Below are positions 41,536 to 49,691 of a stretch of DNA of 63,705 nt, in pieces (position 1 is the first letter of the stretch; every line of letters starts with the position of its first letter). The position numbers and the translations under genes were made by a program. The DNA is from an uncultured Phycisphaerales bacterium (GTDB lineage: Bacteria > Planctomycetota > Phycisphaerae > Sedimentisphaerales > Anaerohalosphaeraceae), in assembly GCA_937868095.1 (NCBI GenBank), contig CALMLO010000048.1, forward strand, positions 1 to 63,705, read 5' to 3'. A model generated the notes under the pieces. It saw only the letters and a list, made by a program, of their open reading frames with translations, was not told the origin of the DNA and searched no databases.

Positions 41536-43241
41536 TGGACAAAGACTATTTGCACCTTAGCGATCTTTTGCTTCAACTGGCGGACAACTCCATTACACCT
41601 GAACAAATGGAGGATCTGGACAATCTCCTCAAGACCAAAACGAACGCCGTCGAATTTGGTTCGGAATTACTGCTGATTCTTCACTTAATTCGGAGTGAAT
41701 GCAAGCAGCTCCTGGTCTCGGATAACCCTCCAATCGAACTTTCTGACTCATTTGATATAGACTTATGGGTATCTATGGCTCGTCAGGAAATGGAAGCACC
41801 GGGCTTTAAGTGCCGGCATGAGGTCTCCCCAGCGAAGAAAACCGTCCCTCAGAAAGGCACTGAAAGAAATACCATGCGAAAAACCGACAAAGTGTCGCTT
41901 TTTGCCGCTCTGGTTTCCCTGGCGGCGATGCTGATGATTCTGCTCTATCCGCATGTAGCCCCGACACCCTTGTCTCCCTGTGTCGGACAAATTACAGGGG
42001 CTGTCAATGCTCAGTGGGCCGATCCGAGTGGAATGCTCCGGGAAGGAAGCGATCTTTACCCCGGAGTCATGGAACTGACGCGGGGCTTGGCGGAAGTAAC
42101 ACTCGATAGCGGTGCAAAGGTGATTCTGGAGGCCCCGCTTGAGGTCGAATTGGAATCAGATCGCCAGATTTACCTGAAAAAAGGACGGTTGGTCGCGGAT
42201 GTTGCCGGTCAGGCGGAAAAGCAATTCGTAGTGCGCACCCCCAATGCCGCAATTGTCGATTTCGGAACTGAGTTCGGCGTCAGCTTTACAGAAGGCAAAA
42301 CGCAGACCTTGGTCTTTAAGGGAGAGGTCGAGATTCGAAACAGTGCCAATCTGCTCCGATACGAAAAAAGACTGGTTTTAAAAAAGGACCAGGGGGGCCA
42401 GGTTGACAGCAGCGGAATCCTCTCCTCCAAACAGCTGCCTCCGGCGGCTTTTGTACGAGCCGAGGAATTCGGCGTTCACGTCAAAGCGTCGAAAGGGTCC
42501 GCCTATCATCGCTGGCTGGCCTACAGTTATGCCCTGAGGCGAGATCCAAGTCTGGTTGCTTATTATACCTTTGAGAGAGATCCGGCCGATCCCCAACGGG
42601 TCCGCAATCTGGCAGGGACAACCGGCGCACGTCTGGATGGTTATTTGGCGAACATTCCGGAACCTCAAAGGCCTCTGTGGACAAACGGTCGATGGCCTGG
42701 AAAATCAGCATTGCAATTTGGCCGTACCCGTCAGCATTATCTTGTCGTTTCCAGTGACGAGGCCGTGAATCTCAATGGCCCGGTGACCTTAGTTGCATGG
42801 ATTAAATGTCCTGAGCGTACCGGCGGCGGTCATATTATTTCAAATCGCATGTTGAACGGCGGGGTTTGCAACTATCAGCTGGGCTATCGAACCTCATCGC
42901 TTCCGGATACGCAGGACAGTCTCCACATAGCCAGAAAAAAAAGGACGGATGACTGGTCGAATCATGTTTTCAGCAGCCCTCTCCAGCCGTCTTCGAACTG
43001 GATGATGATTGCCGTCACTCACGATAACCAGATGGTCAGTTTCTACTGCGATGGGCAGCTTTTGGATTCCCGTCCTTGGCGGCATCAGCAGGACGCCGTG
43101 GCTGCTGATCTGTGGATTGGAACGGATGGGACTTCCAACGATGCGTTTTATTTCAATGGAATTATCGATGAAATCGCCATTTTTAAACGCGCTTTGGAGC
43201 CGGCGGAAATACAGCGAATGTACGAAATGGGAAAGAGCTGA
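41535..43241 (+). CDS. FecR-type transmembrane regulator fused to an extracytoplasmic LamG domain (cassette 1)
   Basis: A 568-residue protein is predicted to sit in the inner membrane. Residues 1-100 are cytoplasmic, a helical N-terminus (LSDLLLQLADNSITPEQMEDL) like that of FecR-type anti-sigma factors. One membrane helix (about 119-139) follows. The FecR domain (about 145-300) shows PGVMELTRGLAEVTLDSGAKVILEAP, then VRTPNAAIVDFGTEFGV. A LamG domain (about 340-565, VTLVAWIKCPE, NWMMIAVTHDNQMVSFYCDGQ, FNGIIDEIAIF) completes it. By analogy with FecR/FecI it should hold the adjacent sigma factor inactive until an outside signal arrives; the LamG part could sense glycans directly. That role is inference. 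It is a close architectural twin of the protein at 47038-48744. Confidence 0.85.
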   Translation: MDKDYLHLSDLLLQLADNSITPEQMEDLDNLLKTKTNAVEFGSELLLILHLIRSECKQLLVSDNPPIELSDSFDIDLWVSMARQEMEAPGFKCRHEVSPAKKTVPQKGTERNTMRKTDKVSLFAALVSLAAMLMILLYPHVAPTPLSPCVGQITGAVNAQWADPSGMLREGSDLYPGVMELTRGLAEVTLDSGAKVILEAPLEVELESDRQIYLKKGRLVADVAGQAEKQFVVRTPNAAIVDFGTEFGVSFTEGKTQTLVFKGEVEIRNSANLLRYEKRLVLKKDQGGQVDSSGILSSKQLPPAAFVRAEEFGVHVKASKGSAYHRWLAYSYALRRDPSLVAYYTFERDPADPQRVRNLAGTTGARLDGYLANIPEPQRPLWTNGRWPGKSALQFGRTRQHYLVVSSDEAVNLNGPVTLVAWIKCPERTGGGHIISNRMLNGGVCNYQLGYRTSSLPDTQDSLHIARKKRTDDWSNHVFSSPLQPSSNWMMIAVTHDNQMVSFYCDGQLLDSRPWRHQQDAVAADLWIGTDGTSNDAFYFNGIIDEIAIFKRALEPAEIQRMYEMGKS

Positions 43242-43245
43242 AAGA

Positions 43246-43424
43246 ATGTCCGGGAAGTCGTCAGTTTTGAGAAAACGCAAAATGCGCAGACCAGCAGGAT
43301 TCACTTTGATTGAACTGCCGGCGGTGTATCCAATCTGTGGACGGTCCCCTTGGGCGTCACGGCTCTGTTTGTGGACAGCCATGTCAGTTTCTGTTTGTGT
43401 GAAGTGTGGTTGTACGTGATGTGA
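43246..43424 (+). pseudogene. Decayed prepilin-like gene (cassette 1)
   Basis: Four bases after the FecR-LamG stop, an ATG opens a frame reading a basic start and then the prepilin motif RRPAGFTLIELPAV. It breaks down after about 27 codons. In a shifted frame the last ~30 codons read NLWTVPLGVTALFVDSHVSF, matching the C-terminal FVDGHV strand of the intact relatives. Head and tail are thus joined with the ~220-residue middle deleted and the frame lost. In cassette 2 an intact prepilin-like gene occupies exactly this position after the FecR-LamG gene, which supports the reading. Confidence 0.75.
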
Positions 43425-43508
43425 GTGTGTTGTCGATCGGCTCTGCTTGCGAAATCCTGCAGCGCAATCAGATGAAAAGAAAGCAGGACCTGTTTTTCGG
43501 AGGAAAGT

Positions 43509-44270
43509 ATGATGAAAAAGATGATGGTATTGCTTCTGGCGGTCGGGCTGATGAATATCGGCCAGGCGGTTCTGGTGGACGATTTTGAAAGTTATTCGAC
43601 TGGAAATCTGGGCAGCGTTGCCAGCCCCCCATGGACATCTGTGGGAAATCCCGCTTCCTCGAATGTGCTGATTGGTCAGGCAGAAGGAAATCAGTATTTT
43701 GCTTACTTTGCCCCCTCCAGCAACGTTCTTCGGGGCGGTTATCGAGACATTCCGGCTGTTGATGAGAGCAGCACTGCCGCCACCTTGTTTCTCCGGTTCT
43801 ATACAGAAACGAACTCGTTCAACAATGCTTTTGGACTATCAAGCAGTGCCGCACCGGGGGCGTTTGGCGATATGAATGTTATGATGCGCGTCAACGCCGG
43901 CCTTTTTGATGTTCGGGATGGAAGCGGGTTTACTCCGGGAGTGGCGATTCAGTCCGGTATATGGTACAATGTCTGGGCTGTGATTAATCAGTCCACGGAC
44001 AGATTTGATGTTTATCTGACATCCGGTTCTGCCGGCGCTGCGGACGCGGATAAAGTCGCCTCAAACGCGGCATTTCGTGTCGGTACGGCGAACCCTCTGG
44101 TGTCCTTTGTCGCCCTTGTTCAGGGCTATACGGGGGCTCCCTCGGAAAATAAGGTCCGACTGGACGATATTTATCTGTTTGATGGCGTCATGCTTTCAAA
44201 CCCGGTTCCCGAACCGGCCGCGATGTTGATTTTAGGGGTGGGAAGTTTATTCCTGCGGAAAAGAAAATAA
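43509..44270 (+). CDS. PEP-CTERM secreted protein
   Basis: A 253-residue exported protein has a signal peptide (about 1-20) and a single beta-rich domain. That domain starts AVLVDDFESYSTGNLG and is homologous to the N-terminal domain of the protein at 38723-40921. The C-terminus is a complete PEP-CTERM sorting tag, VPEPAAMLILGVGSLFLRKRK: PEP motif, hydrophobic helix, basic tail. Such tags are processed by an exosortase, which is not encoded in this window. GGAGG precedes the ATG; a second ATG follows immediately. It is a single-gene unit after cassette 1, closed by a strong terminator. Confidence 0.88.
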   Translation: MMKKMMVLLLAVGLMNIGQAVLVDDFESYSTGNLGSVASPPWTSVGNPASSNVLIGQAEGNQYFAYFAPSSNVLRGGYRDIPAVDESSTAATLFLRFYTETNSFNNAFGLSSSAAPGAFGDMNVMMRVNAGLFDVRDGSGFTPGVAIQSGIWYNVWAVINQSTDRFDVYLTSGSAGAADADKVASNAAFRVGTANPLVSFVALVQGYTGAPSENKVRLDDIYLFDGVMLSNPVPEPAAMLILGVGSLFLRKRK

Positions 44271-44288
44271 CGTTAATTGTCAATTGCT

Positions 44289-44318
44289 CCGGCAGGTCGT
44301 ATGACCTGCCGGATTTTT
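44289..44318 (+). terminator. Intrinsic terminator after the PEP-CTERM gene
   Basis: CCGGCAGGTC (44289-44298) and GACCTGCCGG (44303-44312) form a perfect 10-bp stem with a 4-base loop, followed by ATTTTT. Confidence 0.9.
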
Positions 44319-44473
44319 CAGGGTTCCGGACAAAAGATGTTCCGATGCAATTTGCCGTTTCGACCTCTGCCCTTGCCGTTTGTCATAGATGAGGAGAATG
44401 AGGCATGTGATTGCAAAGGGTATTGGATAATTGAAAGATGCTTCGCCGTATATCGTTGAACATAAACAGAGAG

Positions 44474-45808
44474 ATGATGAAAAACACTGCTTTCGATTCT
44501 AAATATGGATTTTTATGGCTGGGGTGGGCCATGTTCTGTTTTTCATGTTTTGCATTGCCAAATCCCGCCGATTTGGATGGCGATGGATATGTGAACATGT
44601 TCGATCTGTATAGATTGGCCGAGCAATGGCTTGCCCAGGACTGCGCATCTTGGAATTGGTGTGACGGTGCGGATATAGATCGCAGCGGCAGAGTGGACTT
44701 GGGCGATTTTTCATATCTTGCTCAGAGCTGGTCGGCAGAACTTCCTGTCTGGTCAGATGAATTCAGCGGAGAATCTCTTGATGCGAACAAATGGACTGTC
44801 TATAACAAGGCAGATGGGGCTGATTGCTGGTATACGCCGGGGAATGTTGAAGTCTCTGACGGAATCTTGAAAATATACTCGTGTGAAGAACTCTACAAGG
44901 GGCGCAGCTGGACCGGCGGATATATCGATACGGCCGGCAAGTATAATCCCCAGTACAAATATTTAGTTGCCCGCCTCAGGCATTCTTTCGCAAATTCCTA
45001 TATCTGGGCGACCTGGTGGACGGTGGGCTGGGACGGAGCTCTCATCTGGCCGCCGGAATTTGACATTTGTGAATTTCAGGGCGGAGCCGGCAGCAGGAAT
45101 CCAGGACAATGGTATCATTGGAATAACGAGGGAAAAGATACATGGCTTGGATGTGCCGCTGAAATAGATGAAAGCCAATGGCATACGTATGGGGTTTATT
45201 GGAATGCAGCAGCAGCACCGGTTTTTTATGTCGATGGGGTTCTATCATGTGCGCCGGCCGGTCCTGTCAGCGGCGCCCTCTATCCTATGAAATTAAAACT
45301 GACTTCTTCCCCCAGCAGCCAGACCCGTGTTCCCGGCTGTCCTTTGGCCGTTTTTGAGGTGGATTATGTACGGGTGTATGACAATCCTCCGCCTCTGCCG
45401 CCTTCCCCGCCGGGAGTGGTATCGCAATTCAAGACGGCGACTGCAAGTTCGGTTCAATCCGGAAACGAAGCCGCTTATGCCAATGACGGCAGTCTCAGTA
45501 CTCGATGGGCTGCCGCCGACGGGACATATCCGCAATGGTGGAAAGTGGATTTGGGGGCAAACTGCAGACTGTCCGGCTCGGATATTAACTGGTATAACAG
45601 CTCCACCAGGGCATATAAGTACAGGATTGAAGTAAGTACGGATGACATTCACTATACGACCATCTCAGACAGAACAGAAAACACGACGTATGGTGACACC
45701 TCAGACATCTTTACCGTCTCCGCGCGATTTGTCAGAGTGACTATCACAGGTTGTACGAGTGGTTCTGCCTATGCCTCAATCTATGAGATGAGGGTCTATG
45801 GAAACTAA
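44474..45808 (+). CDS. Secreted GH16 endo-beta-glycanase with N-terminal dockerin-like repeats and C-terminal CBM32
   Basis: This is a family-16 glycoside hydrolase, which cleaves internal beta-1,3/1,4 bonds in glucans or galactans. I start at 44474 (444 residues); 44438 is possible and the ribosome-binding sites are weak. After a signal peptide (about 1-28) come two dockerin-like EF-hands (DLDGDGYVNMFDLYRLAEQW and DIDRSGRVDLGDFSYLAQSW, about 33-86), placed unusually at the N-terminus. The GH16 domain (about 92-315) has the catalytic E-x-D-x2-E motif as Glu195, Asp197 and Glu200 in WPPEFDICE. The last ~135 residues form an F5/8-type (CBM32) domain with NDGSLSTRWAA and FVRVTITG. Substrate class (laminarin-like or agar-like) cannot be decided by eye. 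Confidence 0.85.
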   Translation: MMKNTAFDSKYGFLWLGWAMFCFSCFALPNPADLDGDGYVNMFDLYRLAEQWLAQDCASWNWCDGADIDRSGRVDLGDFSYLAQSWSAELPVWSDEFSGESLDANKWTVYNKADGADCWYTPGNVEVSDGILKIYSCEELYKGRSWTGGYIDTAGKYNPQYKYLVARLRHSFANSYIWATWWTVGWDGALIWPPEFDICEFQGGAGSRNPGQWYHWNNEGKDTWLGCAAEIDESQWHTYGVYWNAAAAPVFYVDGVLSCAPAGPVSGALYPMKLKLTSSPSSQTRVPGCPLAVFEVDYVRVYDNPPPLPPSPPGVVSQFKTATASSVQSGNEAAYANDGSLSTRWAAADGTYPQWWKVDLGANCRLSGSDINWYNSSTRAYKYRIEVSTDDIHYTTISDRTENTTYGDTSDIFTVSARFVRVTITGCTSGSAYASIYEMRVYGN

Positions 45809-45853
45809 CCTCGTAAAAGTACTGTGCTGTTTTGCATATCCGGTAAGACAATA

Positions 45854-46185
45854 AACCCCCGCAACGGGCAGATTTCTCTTTCCCGCCAGTGTAAATCGCC
45901 GGGCGTATTATCGACCCCCAGTCGGAAACAGCGTATAATGAGCAGTTGATGAAACTTATTGACGAGCAATATATCAAGACGCCGTTTTACGAGATGGATA
46001 AAATGACGGCGTCGCTGCGTCATTATCCGTCCCAATCAGACCTGCTCGGCGGAGATCACCTTAAAAACCCTTTTTCTGTCTGGACAATGGGGAGGGGTTC
46101 AATTATCCCTCCGGAACCGCCATCTTTGCAGCCTTCAACTTTCTGGAAATCTGTTCAAAAATTAAAGCAGTGCGAAACGATATAA
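45854..46185 (+). pseudogene. Remnant of an IS3-family transposase (OrfB N-terminus)
   Basis: Frame 1 (45854 to about 45895) reads ISLSRQCK, like the start of IS3-type OrfB. After a one-base shift the second frame reads PQSETAYNEQLMKLIDEQYIKTPFY followed by MDKMTASLR, the HTH_21 region that precedes the DDE domain in these transposases. The sequence then loses similarity, and no DDE catalytic domain is found. I see no terminal inverted repeats or target duplication. It is an old, inactive insertion-sequence fragment between the GH16 gene and cassette 2. Confidence 0.65.
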
Positions 46186-46505
46186 CCTGTTGCCGAAAAT
46201 AGACTTATATAAAATTTCTATTTAAAATCCATTTTTTACCTGACAAATCAAAGGTGTGCATCATTTTATTGTGAGGAATGCAAATATAGGAAAAGGTCAA
46301 ATTGACTGACTTTTGAGGATTGGATTTTGGACGATGATGACCATCTTTTGCAGCAGAAAACGGTATTCTCTTCCATAAAAGGGCTGAAAAGCACTCTTTT
46401 GTACAGGAGACTGCCGTTAGGTTTCAGGTCGTCTGTTTCCCGCAAAAGCCAAGGTGAATAAGAACGAAACATGATATTACAAAATGGTTTACGAAGTTGG
46501 CGGTG
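46186..46505. other. Upstream region of the second sigma cassette
   Basis: No gene is seen in about 320 bases. The stretch is AT-rich and must contain the promoter of cassette 2, but no pair of hexamers with proper spacing convinces me. TTGACT at 46302-46307 is the best -35-like element, without a good -10. Confidence 0.4.
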
Positions 46506-47033
46506 ATGAATAAAGATTCTCAGAAACATAAGCGTTTTTTTCAGTTTTATAACAGCGTACATACGTCACTTTACTCATTTCTGTTTGTCCTGGTCCATAA
46601 TCAGGTGGATGCTGAAGAATTGCTCCAGGAGACGGCAGCAGTCCTCTGGGAGAAATTTGATACGTTTCAGGAGGGAACCAGCTTTGGTGCATGGGCAATT
46701 CAGATCGCCAAATACAAGGCCCTGGAGTTCCTGAGAAGCAGCAAACGGAGGCGGATGATTTTTGAAGACGCCGCTTATATGGCCATTTCCGAGGAGGCTG
46801 AAAAACATTCCCCGGAAATGGGAAGCTATGTGCGGGCACTGAATAAATGTTTAGGTCGCCTGGTTGAGCAGGACTACAAGCTGTTGTCACTGCGTTACCG
46901 GAAGAACTTATCCGTCAAGCAGATTGCCCAGATGATAGGCCGCTCCCGAACCGGATTATATCAGAGTTACTCCCGCATCTTCGAACTGCTGCGAGTCTGC
47001 ATTCAAAAAAAGTTAGCTCAAATGGAAGTCTGA
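46506..47033 (+). CDS. ECF sigma factor, Rhodopirellula/Verrucomicrobium type (cassette 2)
   Basis: A 175-residue paralogue of the sigma factor at 40993-41535. Region 2 shows DAEELLQETAAVLWEKFDTFQEGTSFGAW, and region 4 shows LSLRYRKNLSVKQIAQMIGRSRTGLYQSYSRI, a clearer recognition helix than in the first copy. I prefer the ATG at 46506; a TTG nine bases upstream is the alternative, and neither has a strong ribosome-binding site. Four bases separate it from the FecR-LamG gene. The two sigma factors differ in the -35-contacting helix, so they may read different promoters. Confidence 0.88.
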   Translation: MNKDSQKHKRFFQFYNSVHTSLYSFLFVLVHNQVDAEELLQETAAVLWEKFDTFQEGTSFGAWAIQIAKYKALEFLRSSKRRRMIFEDAAYMAISEEAEKHSPEMGSYVRALNKCLGRLVEQDYKLLSLRYRKNLSVKQIAQMIGRSRTGLYQSYSRIFELLRVCIQKKLAQMEV

Positions 47034-47037
47034 TCCG

Positions 47038-48744
47038 ATGGAACATTTACATCAGCAATTCCAGGCTCGAATGCTGCTGGTTCGGCTGATAGAAAACGAT
47101 ATCGATGAAGAGGGGATCCGTTTTTTGAACCGGTGGTTCAAAGAAGATCCGGAGGCGGTTCGCTGCTATTGTGAATTTCTCCGGGTGTATGCTGTGTCGC
47201 AGTTGCAAATCTCCAACAAAATTGATTGTCAAACCGCTTTAGAGGACAGTCAATTCGACCAAGCGATATGGGCAGCCCTCAAGGAAATGGAAGATGCCGC
47301 TCCGGTTGTCGAGGTCACGGTGCCGTTGCCGGTACCCCGACGTTCGATCGAAGTTCCCAAAACGGAGAAGCGCATCAGCAAGAAGGCGCTGGCGGCAGCG
47401 ATCATTTCAGGGGCGGCTTTATTGTTTATGATTTGTTATGTCCATTTCTTCTCCCCCGCTGAGATGTCGCGCCCTGTTGCGTCGCTGACCGGCAGCTATA
47501 ATACCCTTTGGTCCGGGACTGATGAGTCGATGCCGAACGGCAGTCGATTGTGGAACGACGGCCGCTGGTACCGCCTGGAACGCGGGAAAGCGGAAATCAC
47601 GTTTGACAGCGGGGCCGCCGTTCTGCTTGAAGCCCCGGTTCGTCTGGAGGTCCTCAGCGAAAACGAGATGCTTTTCGAGGGGACGCTGACGGCTCGAGTG
47701 CCTGTGTCAGCACACGGCTTTACGGTGTATACAGCGCATTCGACCATCGTGGACCTTGGGACGGAGTTCGGAGTTTTTGCCGATGCGCAGGAAAGCCGGG
47801 TGTTCGTCCGTCAGGGTGAAGTGGAACTGGAGGCGCTTTTTGCCCCCCATTCATCGCTCAAGCAGCGAATCAGCTCTGGAAAAGGGTACCAGGTAGATCG
47901 CTCAGGAACAATTTCCGAGGTAGTGTATCACCCCGATACCTTCCGATGGGAGTCTCCGGATTTGTATGAGCAGGCTGTCTATGCCACGAATCCGATTGCT
48001 TACTGGCGGTTTGACAGGGATTTGCAGGAACGTCTGATCAATGAGATGAACCCGAAGGATGTCTCCGGCCGCTGCGCAGGTGTGGTTCAGCGAAGAGCCG
48101 CAGGGCCGAATCTGGGCAGCGGTAAACCCAATTTTGCTCTTCGGCTGCTCGGCAGGAAAGCGGGCGAGCAGGAGGCGATCCCAGCCGGACTTGCGCGGAT
48201 CGGCGGCGAGACAACGGACTGGAAACGAACCGGAAACTATTCAATCGTTCTCTGGTTCTGCCCGGAAACCCCGGGGCTCCAGAGCATCCTCGTCTATTCA
48301 AATGAGGACACCTATGGGATTCTCAGCCGCTATTCTGATCAAATTTATCTAAGTAAAGACAACCGGATTTCCTTCTATGTCTACTGCCCTGAGTCGGCGG
48401 CTGACAATCAGGCACTGCATTCCATCAGTGCGGCGGAGCCGGTCCAATTAAATACGTGGTACCATGTGGCTGTGACCTGTTCCGCAGAGAACCGCATCAA
48501 CCTGTATGTCAACGGTCGGCTCCGGGCGGCCAAGCAGCTGCCTTCCCGGCCGCAACCCAACCTGATCGGCTATATCGGTTGTTCCACCATCAATCCCTAC
48601 TATGACCAAGTGGAACATCTTGCCCTGAGCCGGGAACCGTTTTGCGGCGTAGTGGACGAGATTAGTGAATATGATCGGACCCTGTCCGCCGAGGAGGTTG
48701 AAAACCTGTACCGGGCGGCAGGGGGAACGGAAGAAAGGAAGTGA
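47038..48744 (+). CDS. FecR-type transmembrane regulator fused to an extracytoplasmic LamG domain (cassette 2)
   Basis: A 568-residue protein with the same length and order of parts as the cassette 1 protein. The cytoplasmic N-terminus covers about 1-110 (RFLNRWFKEDPEAVRCYCEFL). One membrane helix follows (about 116-137), then the FecR domain (about 142-310; RLERGKAEITFDSGAAVLLEAP, TAHSTIVDLGTEFGVF). The LamG domain (about 330-560) has YSIVLWFCPE, WYHVAVTCSAENRINLYVNG and FCGVVDEISEYDR. It is the candidate anti-sigma factor for the preceding gene and perhaps a glycan sensor. The prepilin-like gene starts four bases after its stop, which suggests one transcript for all three genes. Confidence 0.85.
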   Translation: MEHLHQQFQARMLLVRLIENDIDEEGIRFLNRWFKEDPEAVRCYCEFLRVYAVSQLQISNKIDCQTALEDSQFDQAIWAALKEMEDAAPVVEVTVPLPVPRRSIEVPKTEKRISKKALAAAIISGAALLFMICYVHFFSPAEMSRPVASLTGSYNTLWSGTDESMPNGSRLWNDGRWYRLERGKAEITFDSGAAVLLEAPVRLEVLSENEMLFEGTLTARVPVSAHGFTVYTAHSTIVDLGTEFGVFADAQESRVFVRQGEVELEALFAPHSSLKQRISSGKGYQVDRSGTISEVVYHPDTFRWESPDLYEQAVYATNPIAYWRFDRDLQERLINEMNPKDVSGRCAGVVQRRAAGPNLGSGKPNFALRLLGRKAGEQEAIPAGLARIGGETTDWKRTGNYSIVLWFCPETPGLQSILVYSNEDTYGILSRYSDQIYLSKDNRISFYVYCPESAADNQALHSISAAEPVQLNTWYHVAVTCSAENRINLYVNGRLRAAKQLPSRPQPNLIGYIGCSTINPYYDQVEHLALSREPFCGVVDEISEYDRTLSAEEVENLYRAAGGTEERK

Positions 48745-48748
48745 ATCC

Positions 48749-49591
48749 ATGATGATACCGAGCTCGACCATTCTGACGGATCGAATCGTGAAACGACGGA
48801 AGGGTTTTACGCTGATTGAGCTGCTGGTTGTGATTTCCATCATTGGGCTGCTCCTTTCGGTTCTTATTCCGGCCCTTTCCAAGGCCAAGCGGTTTGCAGA
48901 GGAGATTGTGTGTAAAAACAATTTGCACCAGTATCAGCTGGTGACGGAGATGTATGCTCAGGAAAACAAGGAACTGCTGCCGATTCCGCAGGAGTCCATC
49001 TTTGCCAGTGACAGCGTGCTGCAGGCGGCTGGCGAGGTCCAGAAGTACTGCCGGTGGCACAATCCGCTGTTTGATCTGGACGAGCACCCTGAATTTGGCG
49101 GTCCCCTCCAGCCCTATCTCCAGGTGGCACAAGTGAGTGTATGCCCGGTTTTCCGCAAACTGTCTGCGAAGTACGCCTCCTTCCATCCGAATCATAACAC
49201 AGCCGTGGCGACGGGAGTTATTACCTTCAGCCTGACGATGAACGGCAACCTGCAGCGAATGATGCAGCCGGATACTTATGTCTTCAAGTCGATACGAAAA
49301 ACGGAAATTCGAAGCCCTTCCCAGGTCTTCCTGTGGGCGGAAGAGAACATGTGGACCCTGAACGACATGAACGGCAATCCCCTCAGCAGTGCTGTTCTGA
49401 ACGATACAACCCTGTTGGCAGGTTCGGACTGTTTCGCCAGCTTTCACCAATTGTCCGCCGGAAAAATAGAGGTACAAATCGGCACAGGGACCTACAACGG
49501 CGGCAGCTCTAACGTGCTGATGTGTGACGGATCCGCTATTACCGCAACGCCGGAGGAAACCAGATATTATGCGGGCAAGCGGTTCTGGTAG
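48749..49591 (+). CDS. Prepilin-like secreted protein (cassette 2)
   Basis: A 280-residue protein has a 20-residue basic leader and then the prepilin site KGFTLIELLVVISIIGLLLS; cleavage is expected after the glycine. The body parallels the protein at 37152-37985: CRWHNPLFDLDEHPEF, GPLQPYLQVAQVSVCPVF, WAEENMW and a C-terminal SNVLMCDGSA strand. The start at 48749 (ATGATG) has AAGGAAG upstream. Its place four bases after the FecR-LamG gene suggests a regulatory or secretion role connected to the cassette, but the biochemical function is unknown. Confidence 0.85.
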   Translation: MMIPSSTILTDRIVKRRKGFTLIELLVVISIIGLLLSVLIPALSKAKRFAEEIVCKNNLHQYQLVTEMYAQENKELLPIPQESIFASDSVLQAAGEVQKYCRWHNPLFDLDEHPEFGGPLQPYLQVAQVSVCPVFRKLSAKYASFHPNHNTAVATGVITFSLTMNGNLQRMMQPDTYVFKSIRKTEIRSPSQVFLWAEENMWTLNDMNGNPLSSAVLNDTTLLAGSDCFASFHQLSAGKIEVQIGTGTYNGGSSNVLMCDGSAITATPEETRYYAGKRFW

Positions 49592-49691
49592 CCGGCGGGC
49601 TTGTAGGGGTTGATTCCTTCTGAAGTTCAAGCAAAAGTAAGGCGTTATAAAAGTAAACAGAAAATGAATGTTACGGGAAAGGAGAACGGCG

